DNA of 63,702 nt from Devosia sp. 66-14 (GCA_001899085.1 MKVB01000002.1:313208-376909); one strand, 5' to 3'. Positions 8,778-17,587 are shown, counted from the first letter of the stretch. Numbers and translations: made by a program. The notes: generated from the letters alone by a model not told the origin.

Positions 8778-9388
8778 TCGGCAAACTCAAGGGCATGGTC
8801 GACGGCTTCGGCGACGACCATGCGCATCTCGACGTCAACGGGGTGGTTTACGAGGTGTTCTGCTCGGCCAAGACCCTCGCGGCCTTGCCGCAGGTCGGCC
8901 ATGCGGCAGTGGTCCATACCGAGATGATCGTGCGCGAGGACATGATCCGGCTCTACGGGTTTTTCACCGAAGCCGAGAAAGCCTGGTTCACCACGCTGAT
9001 GACGGTGCAGGGCGTCGGCAGCCGGGTGGCGCTCGCCATCCTCTCCGTCCTTACCCCGTCGGAACTCGCCAGCGCCATCGCGCTGCAGGACAAGGCAATG
9101 GTCGGCCGCGCCAACGGCGTCGGTCCCAAACTGGCGGTCCGTATCGTCACCGAGCTCAAGGGCAAGGCCCCGGCGGGCGCGATCGATGCCGGTGTGCTGG
9201 GCCTGCAGGCGGCACTGGGCGAGGGCGTCGCGGCCGGCAATGTCGCCGACGCCGTCTCGGCGCTCACCAATCTGGGCTACTCGAGCGCCCAGGCTTCGGC
9301 CGCGGTAGCGCGAGTGGTCGGCCGCGAAGGCGACGAGGTTCCGACCGACAAGCTGATCAGGCTAGGGCTCAAGGAGTTGAGCAGCTAG
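8774..9388 (+). CDS. ruvA: Holliday junction branch migration protein RuvA
   Basis: 204 residues from ATG 8774, overlapping ruvC by four bases. It begins [21 protein letters not shown], the OB-fold domain that contacts DNA. A helix-hairpin-helix region follows ([13 protein letters not shown] and [19 protein letters not shown]), then a C-terminal three-helix domain (residues about 155-204) that contacts RuvB. RuvA tetramers hold the four-way junction. The usual next gene, ruvB, is separated from it here by a two-gene toxin-antitoxin module. Confidence 0.95.
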   Translation: MIGKLKGMVDGFGDDHAHLDVNGVVYEVFCSAKTLAALPQVGHAAVVHTEMIVREDMIRLYGFFTEAEKAWFTTLMTVQGVGSRVALAILSVLTPSELASAIALQDKAMVGRANGVGPKLAVRIVTELKGKAPAGAIDAGVLGLQAALGEGVAAGNVADAVSALTNLGYSSAQASAAVARVVGREGDEVPTDKLIRLGLKELSS

Positions 9389-9390
9389 CC

Positions 9391-9434
9391 TTGCAAGGGG
9401 TAGATTTCCTTACTATCTTATTCATGTAAGGAAA
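9391..9434 (+). promoter_or_regulatory. Promoter and inverted-repeat operator of the toxin-antitoxin module
   Basis: A perfect nine-base inverted repeat, TTTCCTTAC (9405-9413) and GTAAGGAAA (9426-9434), with a 12-base spacer lies 16 bases before the antitoxin start. A -35-like TTGCAA (9391-9396) and a -10-like TATCTT (9414-9419), 17 bases apart, overlap it, so a protein bound to the repeat would block transcription. AbrB-type antitoxins, alone or with their toxins, typically autorepress through such sites. Confidence 0.6.
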
Positions 9435-9450
9435 CCGGTTTGGTGACGAC

Positions 9451-9732
9451 ATGTCAACCGCGACGATTACAAGTAAGGGCCAACTCACTCTGCCGAAGGA
9501 GGTTAGGGACGACCTTAATCTGCGGGAGGGCGACAGAGTGAGTTTCGAGAAAGTGGACGGTCGCTACGTGCTTCGACCGCAGAACAAGAGTGTCATGGAC
9601 CTGGCGGGCATACTGCATCGGCCCGGCGAGAAGAGTATGTCCATCGAGGAGATGGATGAGGCAATGGGTGAGGCCCTACGCGAAGATAATGACCGCATCC
9701 GGAAATATGGAAGCGGGCGTGCTGGGGATTGA
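9451..9732 (+). CDS. AbrB/MazE-type antitoxin of a PIN toxin pair
   Basis: 93 residues. The N-terminal half (MSTATITSKGQLTLPKEVRD... GDRVSFEKVDGRYVLRP) is a SpoVT-AbrB swapped-hairpin DNA-binding domain. The C-terminal half is acidic and helical (SIEEMDEAMGEALREDNDR), as expected of the segment that wraps around and neutralises the toxin. It overlaps the downstream PIN gene by about 25 bases. Its lower GC and different codon use compared with the ruv genes suggest acquisition by transfer, though this is an impression, not a calculation. Confidence 0.85.
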   Translation: MSTATITSKGQLTLPKEVRDDLNLREGDRVSFEKVDGRYVLRPQNKSVMDLAGILHRPGEKSMSIEEMDEAMGEALREDNDRIRKYGSGRAGD

Positions 9733-10123
9733 TAGCAACATTCTCGTCAGATTCCTCACCAGAGATGACGAGGTGCAATTCGAGCACGCGAGCCGGCTAT
9801 TGGGGCAGGCCGACGATCGAAGCCTGTTTCTCGGCGTGATTGTTCTGGTCGAGGTCAACTGGACCTTGCGGCGCGTCTACCAGCAACCGGCAAAGGAAGT
9901 CCTGCGGACCCTCGAGGACCTTGTTGATGCACGCCAATTCACAGTTGAGGATAGAGATGAAGTCGTGCGGGCAATAGGCATCGCAAGAGACTCGGGTGCT
10001 GATCTTTCAGACGCCCTCATTGCGCTACGAAATGAAGGCGCCGGCTGCATGCGGACGGCTACCTTCGATCGTCGCGCGCTGCGGATCGACCAAATGGCAT
10101 CCGTCGCGGAACTCCTCAAGTGA
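9707..10123 (+). CDS. PIN-domain toxin (VapC-like ribonuclease)
   Basis: 138 residues from ATG 9707; a GTG at 9719 is an alternative start. The PIN acidic residues are all visible: Asp in [11 protein letters not shown], Glu in LVEVNWTL, Asp in [11 protein letters not shown] and the final Asp in ATFDRRAL. Members of this family are Mg2+-dependent RNases that cut tRNA or rRNA when freed from their antitoxin. The stop TGA overlaps the GTG start of ruvB in GTGA, so ruvB is translationally coupled to the toxin. Confidence 0.85.
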   Translation: MEAGVLGIDSNILVRFLTRDDEVQFEHASRLLGQADDRSLFLGVIVLVEVNWTLRRVYQQPAKEVLRTLEDLVDARQFTVEDRDEVVRAIGIARDSGADLSDALIALRNEGAGCMRTATFDRRALRIDQMASVAELLK

Positions 10124-11160
10124 CCGATCTGACTTCCGCCCAGGCCGGTCGCGATGACCCGCTCGATGTTTCGCTCCGCCCGTCGGGCTTTTCTGAGTTC
10201 ATCGGGCAGGCCGAGGCGCGGGCCAATCTCGAGGTGTTCATCCAGGCCGCCAAGCAACGCGGCGCGGCGCTCGACCATGTGCTGTTCGTCGGCCCGCCGG
10301 GCCTGGGCAAGACCACGCTGGCGCAGATCGTGGCGCGTGAGCTGGGCGTCGGGTTCCGGGCCACGTCCGGTCCGGTGATCGCCAAGGCGGGTGATCTCGC
10401 GGCGCTGCTGACCAATCTCGAAGAGCGCGACGTGCTGTTCATCGACGAGATCCACCGGCTCAATCCGGCGATCGAGGAAATTCTCTACCCGGCGATGGAG
10501 GACTATCAGCTCGACCTGATCATCGGCGAAGGCCCGGCGGCCCGCTCGGTGCGGATCGACCTCGCCAAGTTCACCCTGGTCGGGGCGACGACGCGCGCCG
10601 GGCTGCTGACCACGCCGCTGCGCGACCGCTTCGGCATCCCGATCCGGCTCAACTTCTACACTCCCGAGGAGCTGGTGAAGATCGTCGAGCGCGGCGCCCG
10701 GCTGCTCGGTATCGGCATGGCGCCCGACGGCGCGATGGAAGTGGCGCGCCGCTCGCGCGGCACGCCGCGCATCGCCGGCCGGCTGCTGCGCCGGGTTACC
10801 GATTTCGCGCTGGTCGATGGCGCCAAGGAGATCACCCGGGCCATCGCGGACAAGGCGCTGCTGCGGCTCGACGTCGATGCACGCGGGCTCGACCAGCTCG
10901 ACCGGCGCTATCTCAAGGTGATCGCCGATTTCTACGGCGGCGGCCCGGTGGGGATCGAGACCATCGCCGCAGCGCTGTCGGAGCCGCGTGATGCGCTCGA
11001 GGAGATCGTCGAGCCCTACCTGATCCAGCAGGGTTTCATCCAGCGCACGCCGCGCGGACGCATGCTGACGGCGCTGGCGTTCCAGCACATGGGCATCAGC
11101 GTGCCGCAGGGCTTTGTCGGCATGCAAGGCAGCCTGTTCGAAGAGCCGGAGGGAGAGTGA
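10120..11160 (+). CDS. ruvB: Holliday junction branch migration helicase RuvB
   Basis: 346 residues. AAA+ motor that forms hexameric rings on RuvA-bound junctions. Walker A is [11 protein letters not shown] (about residues 60-70), Walker B is VLFIDEIHR, sensor 1 is [10 protein letters not shown], and the arginine-finger region is [10 protein letters not shown]-terminal winged helix ends [17 protein letters not shown]. It starts at a GTG overlapping the toxin stop by four bases. The gap to the next small gene is about 34 bases. Confidence 0.95.
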   Translation: MTDLTSAQAGRDDPLDVSLRPSGFSEFIGQAEARANLEVFIQAAKQRGAALDHVLFVGPPGLGKTTLAQIVARELGVGFRATSGPVIAKAGDLAALLTNLEERDVLFIDEIHRLNPAIEEILYPAMEDYQLDLIIGEGPAARSVRIDLAKFTLVGATTRAGLLTTPLRDRFGIPIRLNFYTPEELVKIVERGARLLGIGMAPDGAMEVARRSRGTPRIAGRLLRRVTDFALVDGAKEITRAIADKALLRLDVDARGLDQLDRRYLKVIADFYGGGPVGIETIAAALSEPRDALEEIVEPYLIQQGFIQRTPRGRMLTALAFQHMGISVPQGFVGMQGSLFEEPEGE

Positions 11161-11194
11161 GCAACCCGGCGTTCACCCGCGGAGCGAGGAAGCA

Positions 11195-11389
11195 ATGACC
11201 GCGCTGCCCCGCATCGGTCGGCCAGCAACTGCCGCCCTCGCGCTTATCGGCGTCACCACGCTCGAGCAGCTCGCGGCGCGCAGCGAACGGGAATTGCTGG
11301 CGCTGCATGGCGTCGGCCCCAAAGCGGTGCGCATTCTCAAGGCGGAGCTCGCGGCGCACGGCCTGCAGTTCGCGGAGGCGCGCGAATGA
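11195..11389 (+). CDS. Small helix-hairpin-helix protein
   Basis: 64 residues from the ATG at 11195, preceded by GCGAGGAAGCA. The body is a pair of helix-hairpin-helix elements (IGRPATAALALIGVTTLEQL and LLALHGVGPKAVRILKAEL), a non-specific DNA-binding fold. It has no catalytic domain. It sits between ruvB and the Nudix gene, overlapping the latter by four bases. Homologous short HhH proteins are found in many Alphaproteobacteria; the role is unknown, but binding of branched or damaged DNA would suit the neighbourhood. Confidence 0.75.
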   Translation: MTALPRIGRPATAALALIGVTTLEQLAARSERELLALHGVGPKAVRILKAELAAHGLQFAEARE

Positions 11390-11883
11390 GCAGCGAACGG
11401 CAGATGCTGAGCTTCCGGCTGCCTGGGGCGCTGTTTCAGATGCGGGCAGTGGCGATCATCCGCCGCGACGGCCACGTGCTGCTGCATCGCGCCACGCACG
11501 AGCAGTTCTGGTCGTTGCCCGGCGGCCGAATCGAGTTCGGCGAGACGGCGTCTGAAACGCTGCAGCGCGAGATGCTGGAAGAGCTGGGCTGCGCCACTCG
11601 GCCGGGTCCGCTGCGGTTTCTCGTCGAGAACCTGTTCGTCTACCAGGGCGCCGAGGTGCACGAGGTGGGCTGGTATTTCGAGGTGGAGCTGATCGACGAC
11701 TTTCCCTTCCGCACCGACGATATCTGCTATCGCGCCATCGATGGTGCGTCGGAGCTGGAGTTTCGCTGGGTGCCCAATACGGCCGAGGCCTACGGCGATT
11801 TCCCGCTGTTGCCGCCGATGCTGCCGGCGCAGCTCCTCGATCCCACGCCGGGTTTCCGGCACATCATCGAGCGCCAGACGTGA
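11386..11883 (+). CDS. Nudix hydrolase
   Basis: 165 residues. A complete Nudix box, beginning GGRIEFGETASE and ending REMLEELG, lies at about residues 45-67 with the expected GX5EX7REUXEEXGU spacing. It should hydrolyse a nucleoside diphosphate linked to another moiety; the substrate cannot be named. It overlaps the HhH gene upstream and the ybgC GTG start downstream by four bases each, so the run from ruvB to ybgC reads as one operon. Confidence 0.9.
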   Translation: MSSERQMLSFRLPGALFQMRAVAIIRRDGHVLLHRATHEQFWSLPGGRIEFGETASETLQREMLEELGCATRPGPLRFLVENLFVYQGAEVHEVGWYFEVELIDDFPFRTDDICYRAIDGASELEFRWVPNTAEAYGDFPLLPPMLPAQLLDPTPGFRHIIERQT

Positions 11884-12272
11884 CCAGCAGCCACTTCACC
11901 GCCCGGGTCTACTACGAAGACACCGACTTTTCCGGCAATGTCTACCATGCGGCCTACCTGCATTTCTTCGAGCGGGCGCGCACCGAGTTCCTGAGGGAGC
12001 GCGGCGTGCATCATTCGGAGCTGGTGAAGGACGGCATCGCCTTCGCGGTGCGCACCATGACCATCGATTTCAAGGCGGCGGCGCATATCGACGACCTGCT
12101 GGAGGTGACCACGGAGGTTGCCTCACTCACCGCGGCGCGACTCAACCTGGTGCAATCGATCAGCCGGGACGGCGCCGAGATCACGCGGGCCGCGGTGCAG
12201 GTGGTCGCGATCAAGACCAGCGGTGGCGCCGCGCGCATGCCGCGCGAGCTGCTGGATCTGCTCAAGGCGTAA
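11880..12272 (+). CDS. ybgC: Tol-Pal-associated acyl-CoA thioesterase YbgC
   Basis: 130 residues beginning at GTG 11880. Hot-dog fold thioesterase with the family signature YYEDTDFSGNVYHAAYLHFFERAR, where the Asp of DFSG is the catalytic residue. YbgC acts on acyl-CoA or acyl-ACP and is usually encoded next to tolQRAB; here an oppositely oriented CHRD gene lies between them. It is the last gene of the ruv-ybgC run. Confidence 0.92.
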   Translation: MTSSHFTARVYYEDTDFSGNVYHAAYLHFFERARTEFLRERGVHHSELVKDGIAFAVRTMTIDFKAAAHIDDLLEVTTEVASLTAARLNLVQSISRDGAEITRAAVQVVAIKTSGGAARMPRELLDLLKA

Positions 12273-12308
12273 AAAAGGGCCGCCAGTCCCAAACGGAACC
12301 GACGGCCC
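12271..12308 (-). terminator. Rho-independent terminator of the CHRD gene
   Basis: Read on the minus strand, GGGCCGTC and GGCGGCCC form a stem of about eight base pairs with a roughly 16-base loop, followed by TTTTTT. It begins about 25 bases after the CHRD stop. The plus strand has no U-tract after the stem, so it does not obviously serve ybgC. Confidence 0.65.
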
Positions 12309-12332
12309 AAGATTGTTCCTGCGAGGGGCGTC

Positions 12333-12773
12333 CTACATCGCAGCAGCCATCACCTGGCCGCGGATTTCGCCATCGGGGAACTTCGCCGTATGCAGATTGA
12401 AGTACCACTGGCCGCCCTGCAGCTGGGTGACCTGGTCGTCGGTCAGGGTGGCGTTGCCGTTGATCGGGCTCGCCAGCGGGTCGGCCAACGGCACCACCGG
12501 ATCGGCATTGGCGCCCTCAGCCGCCGGGCCGTGGAAATGCGCGCCTGTCGCGTCACCGCTCAGGCCTTCATAGGTGACGGTCCAGGTGAAGACCTTGGTG
12601 TCGGTGTCGAGGGTCGCCTCGACCTTGCCGGTCGCCGCCGAATCGGTCGGCGGCACCTCCGAGGCGCCCTTCAGGTCGGCGCTGAACTTCAGCATTTCGG
12701 CGTAGGCCGGCATGGCCGAGAAGGCCAGTACCGCGGCGGTCGCGAGCAAAGTGCGTGTCAGGTTGAGATGCAT
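12333..12773 (-). CDS. Secreted CHRD-domain protein
   Basis: 146 residues from ATG 12773, which has a good ribosome-binding site (GGGAGAGC) and a classical signal peptide with a predicted cut after SAMPAYA. The mature part is one CHRD domain: ADLKGASEVPPTDSAATGKVEATLD near the N-terminus, GAHFHGPAAEG in the middle, and YFNLHTAKFPDGEIRGQV at the end. The domain is named from chordin; its bacterial function is not established. The protein should be periplasmic or secreted. It is inserted on the opposite strand between ybgC and tolQ, with its own terminator. Confidence 0.88.
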   Translation of the reverse strand: MHLNLTRTLLATAAVLAFSAMPAYAEMLKFSADLKGASEVPPTDSAATGKVEATLDTDTKVFTWTVTYEGLSGDATGAHFHGPAAEGANADPVVPLADPLASPINGNATLTDDQVTQLQGGQWYFNLHTAKFPDGEIRGQVMAAAM

Positions 12774-13066
12774 GGGAAGCTCTCCCTCGGTTGTTGTGAT
12801 TGGTCCCGCCCGAATTTCCCAATCCGGCGGGTCAACACGGAAACGCCGCTCGGACCCGAGGGTTGCGCTGCGCCGATCGGTCGCGATCACACAAACGCGA
12901 GGAATCGCTTTGTTAACACTTGCTTGACCATAAGTAAGGCAGTGCTCGAACAGCGCTGCCAAAGGTCCGGGATTCCGGGCTTTTCTCTTAAATTTGACAA
13001 ATTTGGACCGCATCGACCCGACGATCATGTTTCGGTCGTCGGGGCCGGACTGAGAAGGACCCTTAC
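12774..13066. other. Divergent intergenic region between the CHRD gene and tolQ
   Basis: About 290 bases with no credible gene. It must hold the promoters of both flanking genes. A TTGACA (12994-12999) and a TTGACC near 12924 are candidate -35 elements towards tolQ, but neither has a clear -10. AAGGAC just before 13067 is the tolQ ribosome-binding site. Confidence 0.4.
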
Positions 13067-13780
13067 ATGGAAGCCATGGACGCCGTTGGCACGGCCACTG
13101 CGCATGCTGACCTTTCGATCTGGGCGCTGTTCTGGCAGGCCGACCTCGTCGTCAAGACCGTGATGATCGGCCTGTTGGCCGCCTCGGTCTGGTGCTGGGC
13201 GATCATTGTCGACAAATCGATGCTGTATGCCCGCGCCAAGGCGGAGATGAACCGCTTCGAGCGAGTGTTCTGGTCGGGGCAGTCGCTGGAAGAACTCTAT
13301 CAGCAGATGAGCGAGAAGCCGGCCATGGGGCTGGGCGCGGTCTTCGTTGCCGCAATGAAGGAGTGGAAACGCAGCCACGAGCAGAACGCCTCCTCGTTCG
13401 TCGGCGTGCAGGGCCGGCTCGACAAGGTGCTCGATGTGGCGATCAGCCGGGAGAGCGAGAACCTCGAAAAGCGCCTCGGCTTCCTCGCCACCGTCGGTTC
13501 CGCCTCGCCCTTCATTGGCCTCTTTGGCACGGTATGGGGCATCATGAACGCATTCACCGCCATCTCGGCCGCGTCGAGCACGAACCTGAGCGTGGTTGCC
13601 GGCCCGATCGCCGAGGCGCTGTTCGCCACCGCGCTCGGCCTGCTCGCCGCCATCCCGGCGGTTATCGCCTACAACAAGCTGAGTGGCGATGCGAACAAGC
13701 TGATCGGCCGGCTCGAAGGCTTCGCCGATGAGTTCTCCACCATCCTCAGCCGACAGCTCGAAGCGCGGGGTGCCCGCTGA
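13067..13780 (+). CDS. tolQ: Tol-Pal system proton channel subunit TolQ
   Basis: 237 residues with three membrane segments: residues about 22-45 (VKTVMIGLLAASVWCWAII), and two near the C-terminus around GSASPFIGLFGTVWGIMNAF and ALFATALGLLAAIPAVIAYN. These match the MotA/TolQ/ExbB proton channel family. With TolR it uses the proton motive force to energise TolA, which supports outer-membrane constriction at division. The stop and the tolR start share a base. Confidence 0.95.
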   Translation: MEAMDAVGTATAHADLSIWALFWQADLVVKTVMIGLLAASVWCWAIIVDKSMLYARAKAEMNRFERVFWSGQSLEELYQQMSEKPAMGLGAVFVAAMKEWKRSHEQNASSFVGVQGRLDKVLDVAISRESENLEKRLGFLATVGSASPFIGLFGTVWGIMNAFTAISAASSTNLSVVAGPIAEALFATALGLLAAIPAVIAYNKLSGDANKLIGRLEGFADEFSTILSRQLEARGAR

Positions 13781-14247
13781 TGGCAATGGCAGTATCCAGC
13801 GGCGGCGGAGGCGGTGGCCGGCGTCGTGGCCGGCGTCGCGGCGGCGGCTCAAAGCCGATGAGCGAGATCAACGTCACGCCGATGGTCGACGTGATGCTGG
13901 TGCTGCTGATCATTTTCATGGTGGCGGCGCCGCTGATGACCGTCGGCGTGCCGATCGAGCTGCCGCAGACCCAGGCCAAGCAGCTCAATACCGAACAGAA
14001 GCCGATCACCATTTCGGTCACCAACGAGGGGGCGATTTTCCTTGGCGACAATCCGGTGACGCTCGACGACCTCGTCACGCAGGTCGCCGCGGTTGCCGTC
14101 AACGGCACCGAGGACCGCATCTATGTGCGCGGCGATCTGGCTGCCAATTACGGTTCGGTGATGCAGGTGATGGGTGCGCTGTCGGGCGCCGGCTACGCCA
14201 AGATCGGCCTCATCACGGAACAGGCCGCGCAGCAGCAGGGCCAGTAA
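13780..14247 (+). CDS. tolR: Tol-Pal system protein TolR
   Basis: 155 residues. A basic, glycine-rich cytosolic N-terminus (RRRGRRRGGGSKPMSEINVTP) leads into one membrane helix (MVDVMLVLLIIFMVAAPLM) carrying the conserved Asp that gates the proton channel. A periplasmic ExbD/TolR domain follows. It partners TolQ in the inner membrane and overlaps tolQ by one base. Confidence 0.94.
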   Translation: MAMAVSSGGGGGGRRRGRRRGGGSKPMSEINVTPMVDVMLVLLIIFMVAAPLMTVGVPIELPQTQAKQLNTEQKPITISVTNEGAIFLGDNPVTLDDLVTQVAAVAVNGTEDRIYVRGDLAANYGSVMQVMGALSGAGYAKIGLITEQAAQQQGQ

Positions 14248-14251
14248 GCTG

Positions 14252-15373
14252 ATGCGCACCGGGTTCACGGTTTCCACCATCGGACATGTCGGACTGATCG
14301 TTCTCGCGGTCGTCGGCATCGGCATGGGGCGACCGATGAATCCGGAGCCGGTCGAGGCGATTGCCGTCGACCTGGTGCCGATTTCCGAGTTTTCCAACAT
14401 CAGGATGGGTTCGCTCAACAGCACGGTGGTCGAAACTGAAGCGCCGTCGGTGGTCGATGACGTGAAGCCGGCCGAACTGGCACAGCCGACAGGCAACACC
14501 CAAGAGGATCAGCCGACCCCGGCCAACAACCCGGACCCGACGCCGGCACCAACCGAGCAGACGGCGCCAGCGCCTGAGGCGGCGGCCGAACCGGTGGTCG
14601 AGCCGGAGCCGGAGCCCGTTCCTCCGACGCCGGCGTCGCGTCCGGTGGTGGAACCGCAGCCCGAACCGGTCCCCGAACCCGTTGCTGAGCCGACGCCGCC
14701 AGAGCCGACTCCGGTCGCGACACCGGAAGCGCCAAATCCGGCCGACAGCGCGCCCAAACCGAGGACGCACACCGCTTCACTCGAGCAGAAGCGCGCCGAG
14801 TTCAAAAAGCAGCAGGCCGACGAAAAGCAGAAGCAGGCCGACGAAAAGGCCAAGGCGGAAGCGGACAAGAAGAAGGCCGAGGAAGAAAAGAAGCGCAAGG
14901 CCGCCGAAGAGAAGAAACGCGTCGAGCAGGCGAAGGCCGATCAGGCCAAGCAAGTCGCCGATGAGGTGGCCAACCTGATCAACAACGAGCAGTCTCGCGG
15001 CGCCACCACCGGCTCGGGCGGCCAGGCGACGCTTGGACGCCAGGACGGGCGTTCGGCGACGCTGAGCCAGTCCGAGATGGCCGGGCTCGTTGCCGCGATG
15101 CGGGCCTGCTTCAGCCCCCCGCCGGGCTCGGCAGAGGAGGGCGCCACGGCGCTGGTCGAGGTGCGGCTGACGCCCGAGGGGATGGTCCAGGGGCGGCCCG
15201 AGGTCCTTTCGGTCACCGGCGCCGCCACCGGCCAGATCACCGGCAGTGCCGCCATTCGCGCCGTGCAGAACTGCGGGCGGAACGGTTACACCATGCTGTC
15301 GCCCGAGTCGTACGCTGGAGCGAATGGCTGGAATACCGTCAAGGTAACGTTCAACGCCGCCGATACATTTTGA
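14252..15373 (+). CDS. tolA: Tol-Pal system protein TolA
   Basis: 373 residues from ATG 14252, five bases after tolR. One N-terminal membrane anchor (VSTIGHVGLIVLAVVGIGMG) is followed by a Pro/Glu-rich linker (about residues 70-165) and then a long Lys/Glu/Ala coiled coil (about 170-240). A globular C-terminal TolA domain comes last (MAGLVAAMRACFSPPPGS onwards), with paired cysteines at ACFS and NCGRNG. It spans the periplasm and links the TolQR motor to Pal. The linker is low in complexity, so its length is likely to vary between strains. Confidence 0.92.
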   Translation: MRTGFTVSTIGHVGLIVLAVVGIGMGRPMNPEPVEAIAVDLVPISEFSNIRMGSLNSTVVETEAPSVVDDVKPAELAQPTGNTQEDQPTPANNPDPTPAPTEQTAPAPEAAAEPVVEPEPEPVPPTPASRPVVEPQPEPVPEPVAEPTPPEPTPVATPEAPNPADSAPKPRTHTASLEQKRAEFKKQQADEKQKQADEKAKAEADKKKAEEEKKRKAAEEKKRVEQAKADQAKQVADEVANLINNEQSRGATTGSGGQATLGRQDGRSATLSQSEMAGLVAAMRACFSPPPGSAEEGATALVEVRLTPEGMVQGRPEVLSVTGAATGQITGSAAIRAVQNCGRNGYTMLSPESYAGANGWNTVKVTFNAADTF

Positions 15374-15416
15374 CTTCCAGGTCCGTCACTCGCGGTGACG
15401 GACCGGAGATTTGGAG

Positions 15417-16730
15417 ATGAAGATGACCCTGATCACCCGGCGCAACGCGCTCAAGCTCGGCCTCGCCGGCGGTGCCTTCGCGCTCGCCACTCCGTCGCAG
15501 GCGCTGGTCGAGATCGTCGTTACCGGCGGCAACTTCACGCCGCTGCCGATCGCCATTCCGGATTTCGCCTCGTCGGACCCGAGCTTCGGCGCCGAGATCG
15601 CGCAGATCGTGCGCGACAACCTGAAGCGCTCCGGGCTCTTTGTCCCGCTCGATCCCGCCTCGCTGCCGATCCGCGTCGGCGATGTTACCAACGAACCGGA
15701 TTTCGCTTCGTGGCGTACGGCCTCGGTCGACGCTTTGGTGATGGGCTCGGTGGAGCGCGGCGCCGAAGTCGCCTCGCAGGTGCGTGTCTGGGATACCCAG
15801 GCGTCGGCACAGGTGGTCGGCAAGTCGTACAAGACCGATGCGCAGAACTATCGCCGCATCGCCCATATCGTGTCGGACGCGATCTACGCCTCGCTGTCGG
15901 GCGGCTCGGGCTATTTCGATACCCGCATCCTCTATGTCGCCGAGAGCGGGCCCAAGGCCAACCGCGTCAAGCGCCTCGCCATCATGGACCAGGATGGCTT
16001 CAACGTGCAGTATCTGAGCTCGGGCAAGGCGCTGACGCTGACCCCGCGGCTGTCGCCCAACGGCGCCTCCGTGGCTTACACCTCCTACGAGGATGGCAAC
16101 CCGCAGGTTTACGTCGCCGGGCTCGGCGGCGCCTCCAAGAAGCTGATCAACGGCGCGCCGATGTCGTTCGCGCCGCGCTTCGCCCCCGATGGCGGCTCGG
16201 TGGTGTTCTCGGTGTCGAATGGCGGCACCACCAATATCTACCAGGCGGGCGTCGGCGGCGGCAACCCGACCCAGCTGACCAGCGGGGCGGCGATCGACAC
16301 GTCACCCTGCTACGCGCCGGACGGCTCGCGCATCGTGTTCGAAAGCGACCGCGGCGGCAGCCCGCAGCTCTACATCATGGGCGCCGGTGGCGGCGGGGCG
16401 CAGCGCGTCTCGTATGGCGAGGGCAGCTATTCGACCCCGGTCTGGTCGCCGGACGGCACTCTCATCGCCTATACAAGGCAGTCCGGCGGGCAGTTCCACA
16501 TCGGCATCATGAAGCCCGATGGCTCGGGCGAGCGTATCCTGTCGTCCTCCGGCCAGGTGCAGGAAGGCCCGACCTGGGCGCCAAACAGCCGCGTGATCGG
16601 GTTCTTCCGCGAGCCGGGTGGCGATGCCGGCCCGAGCCTCCACTCGATCGACATCTGGGGCCGCAACGAGCTGAACCTCAAGACCGAGACCTTTGCCTCG
16701 GACCCGAGCTGGTCGCCGCTCCGGGCGTAG
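15417..16730 (+). CDS. tolB: Tol-Pal system beta-propeller protein TolB
   Basis: 437 residues from ATG 15417; a TTG six bases upstream and an ATG six bases downstream are alternatives. The signal peptide carries ITRRNALKLGLAGGAFALA, a twin-arginine motif with a predicted cut after PSQA, so export by Tat is likely. The mature protein has an N-terminal alpha/beta domain and then repeated WD40-like blades (DGSRIVFESDRGG and WSPDGTLIAYTRQ). It works in the periplasm, binding Pal and the TolA C-terminus. Confidence 0.94.
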   Translation: MKMTLITRRNALKLGLAGGAFALATPSQALVEIVVTGGNFTPLPIAIPDFASSDPSFGAEIAQIVRDNLKRSGLFVPLDPASLPIRVGDVTNEPDFASWRTASVDALVMGSVERGAEVASQVRVWDTQASAQVVGKSYKTDAQNYRRIAHIVSDAIYASLSGGSGYFDTRILYVAESGPKANRVKRLAIMDQDGFNVQYLSSGKALTLTPRLSPNGASVAYTSYEDGNPQVYVAGLGGASKKLINGAPMSFAPRFAPDGGSVVFSVSNGGTTNIYQAGVGGGNPTQLTSGAAIDTSPCYAPDGSRIVFESDRGGSPQLYIMGAGGGGAQRVSYGEGSYSTPVWSPDGTLIAYTRQSGGQFHIGIMKPDGSGERILSSSGQVQEGPTWAPNSRVIGFFREPGGDAGPSLHSIDIWGRNELNLKTETFASDPSWSPLRA

Positions 16731-16757
16731 TTTCTGGGAGAAGGTCGTGCGGGAAGG

Positions 16758-16800
16758 ATACCCCCCACCCTGTCCCTCCCCCGCAAGGGGGGAAGAGACC
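16758..16800. repeat. REP-like palindromic element
   Basis: CCCTCCCCC-GCAA-GGGGGG forms a GC-rich hairpin directly after tolB, preceded by the CCCCACCCTGTCC lead found in this class of elements. Similar sequences recur at five other places in the window. It could act as a transcript-stabilising or terminating hairpin between tolB and pal. Confidence 0.6.
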
Positions 16801-17009
16801 AAAACACTGGCGTTCGTTTTGCCGCACCGATCTATCGATCGAAAGATGCTCACCATTCCGTGTCTTCACCGCAACACCGCGGAAAAGCCCGGATTCAGGC
16901 CACATTCGCGCCAGAATGACCAACAATTAACCAAGCACGACAACCCCGCCTTAAGATTACCAACGGTAAAAAAGGCGTCTCAAATCCTTCCGATTAGGAG
17001 TCAACCCGG

Positions 17010-17504
17010 ATGCGTTCAGTAACGCCCCTTATCGCCGTGCTGCGTGCTGCCGCGCTGGTGGTTCTCGTGGTCGCCGTGGCGGCCTGTTCACGCAATGGAG
17101 CAGGCGGTGGTACCGGCGTCGGCAACCTCGGGCCGGGCGGCGGCGCCCCAGGCAGCCAGCAGGAATTCCTGGTGAGCGTCGGCGACCGCGTGTTCTTCGA
17201 GACCGACTCCTCGAGCCTCACCCCCACCGCCATGGCGACCCTCGACAAGCAGGCGCAGTGGCTCAACCGCTACACCAATTACCGCATCCTGATCGAAGGC
17301 CACGCCGACGAGCGCGGCACGCGCGAGTACAATATCGCGCTCGGCGCGCGGCGCGGTTCGATCGTGGTGAACTACCTGGTGTCGAAGGGCGTCGACCAGC
17401 GCCGCATCACCACCAAGTCGTTCGGCAAGGAACGTCCTGTGGCCATTTGCAACGATATCTCGTGCTGGTCACAAAACCGCCGTGCTGTGACGGTCGTACA
17501 ATAG
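17010..17504 (+). CDS. pal: Peptidoglycan-associated lipoprotein Pal
   Basis: 164 residues. A lipoprotein signal ends in the lipobox AVAAC, so the mature protein starts at the lipid-modified Cys and is anchored in the outer membrane. A Gly-rich linker precedes an OmpA-like peptidoglycan-binding domain (about residues 55-164) with NYRILIEGHADERGTREYNI, the diaminopimelate-binding signature. AGGAG precedes the ATG by nine bases. A strong terminator follows. Confidence 0.95.
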   Translation: MRSVTPLIAVLRAAALVVLVVAVAACSRNGAGGGTGVGNLGPGGGAPGSQQEFLVSVGDRVFFETDSSSLTPTAMATLDKQAQWLNRYTNYRILIEGHADERGTREYNIALGARRGSIVVNYLVSKGVDQRRITTKSFGKERPVAICNDISCWSQNRRAVTVVQ

Positions 17505-17587
17505 GCTCGAGCGGGCTTCGGGGCGGAGGCCGCGGCCACGCGGTGTCTCTCGCGTAATCCCCGAAGCCATGTTCGACTGGAGGCATA

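Noticed and set aside
14500-14940. Repeat region in the tolA gene
   Set aside because: The Pro/Glu and Lys/Glu/Ala repetition is protein low complexity typical of TolA linkers, not a separate DNA repeat.
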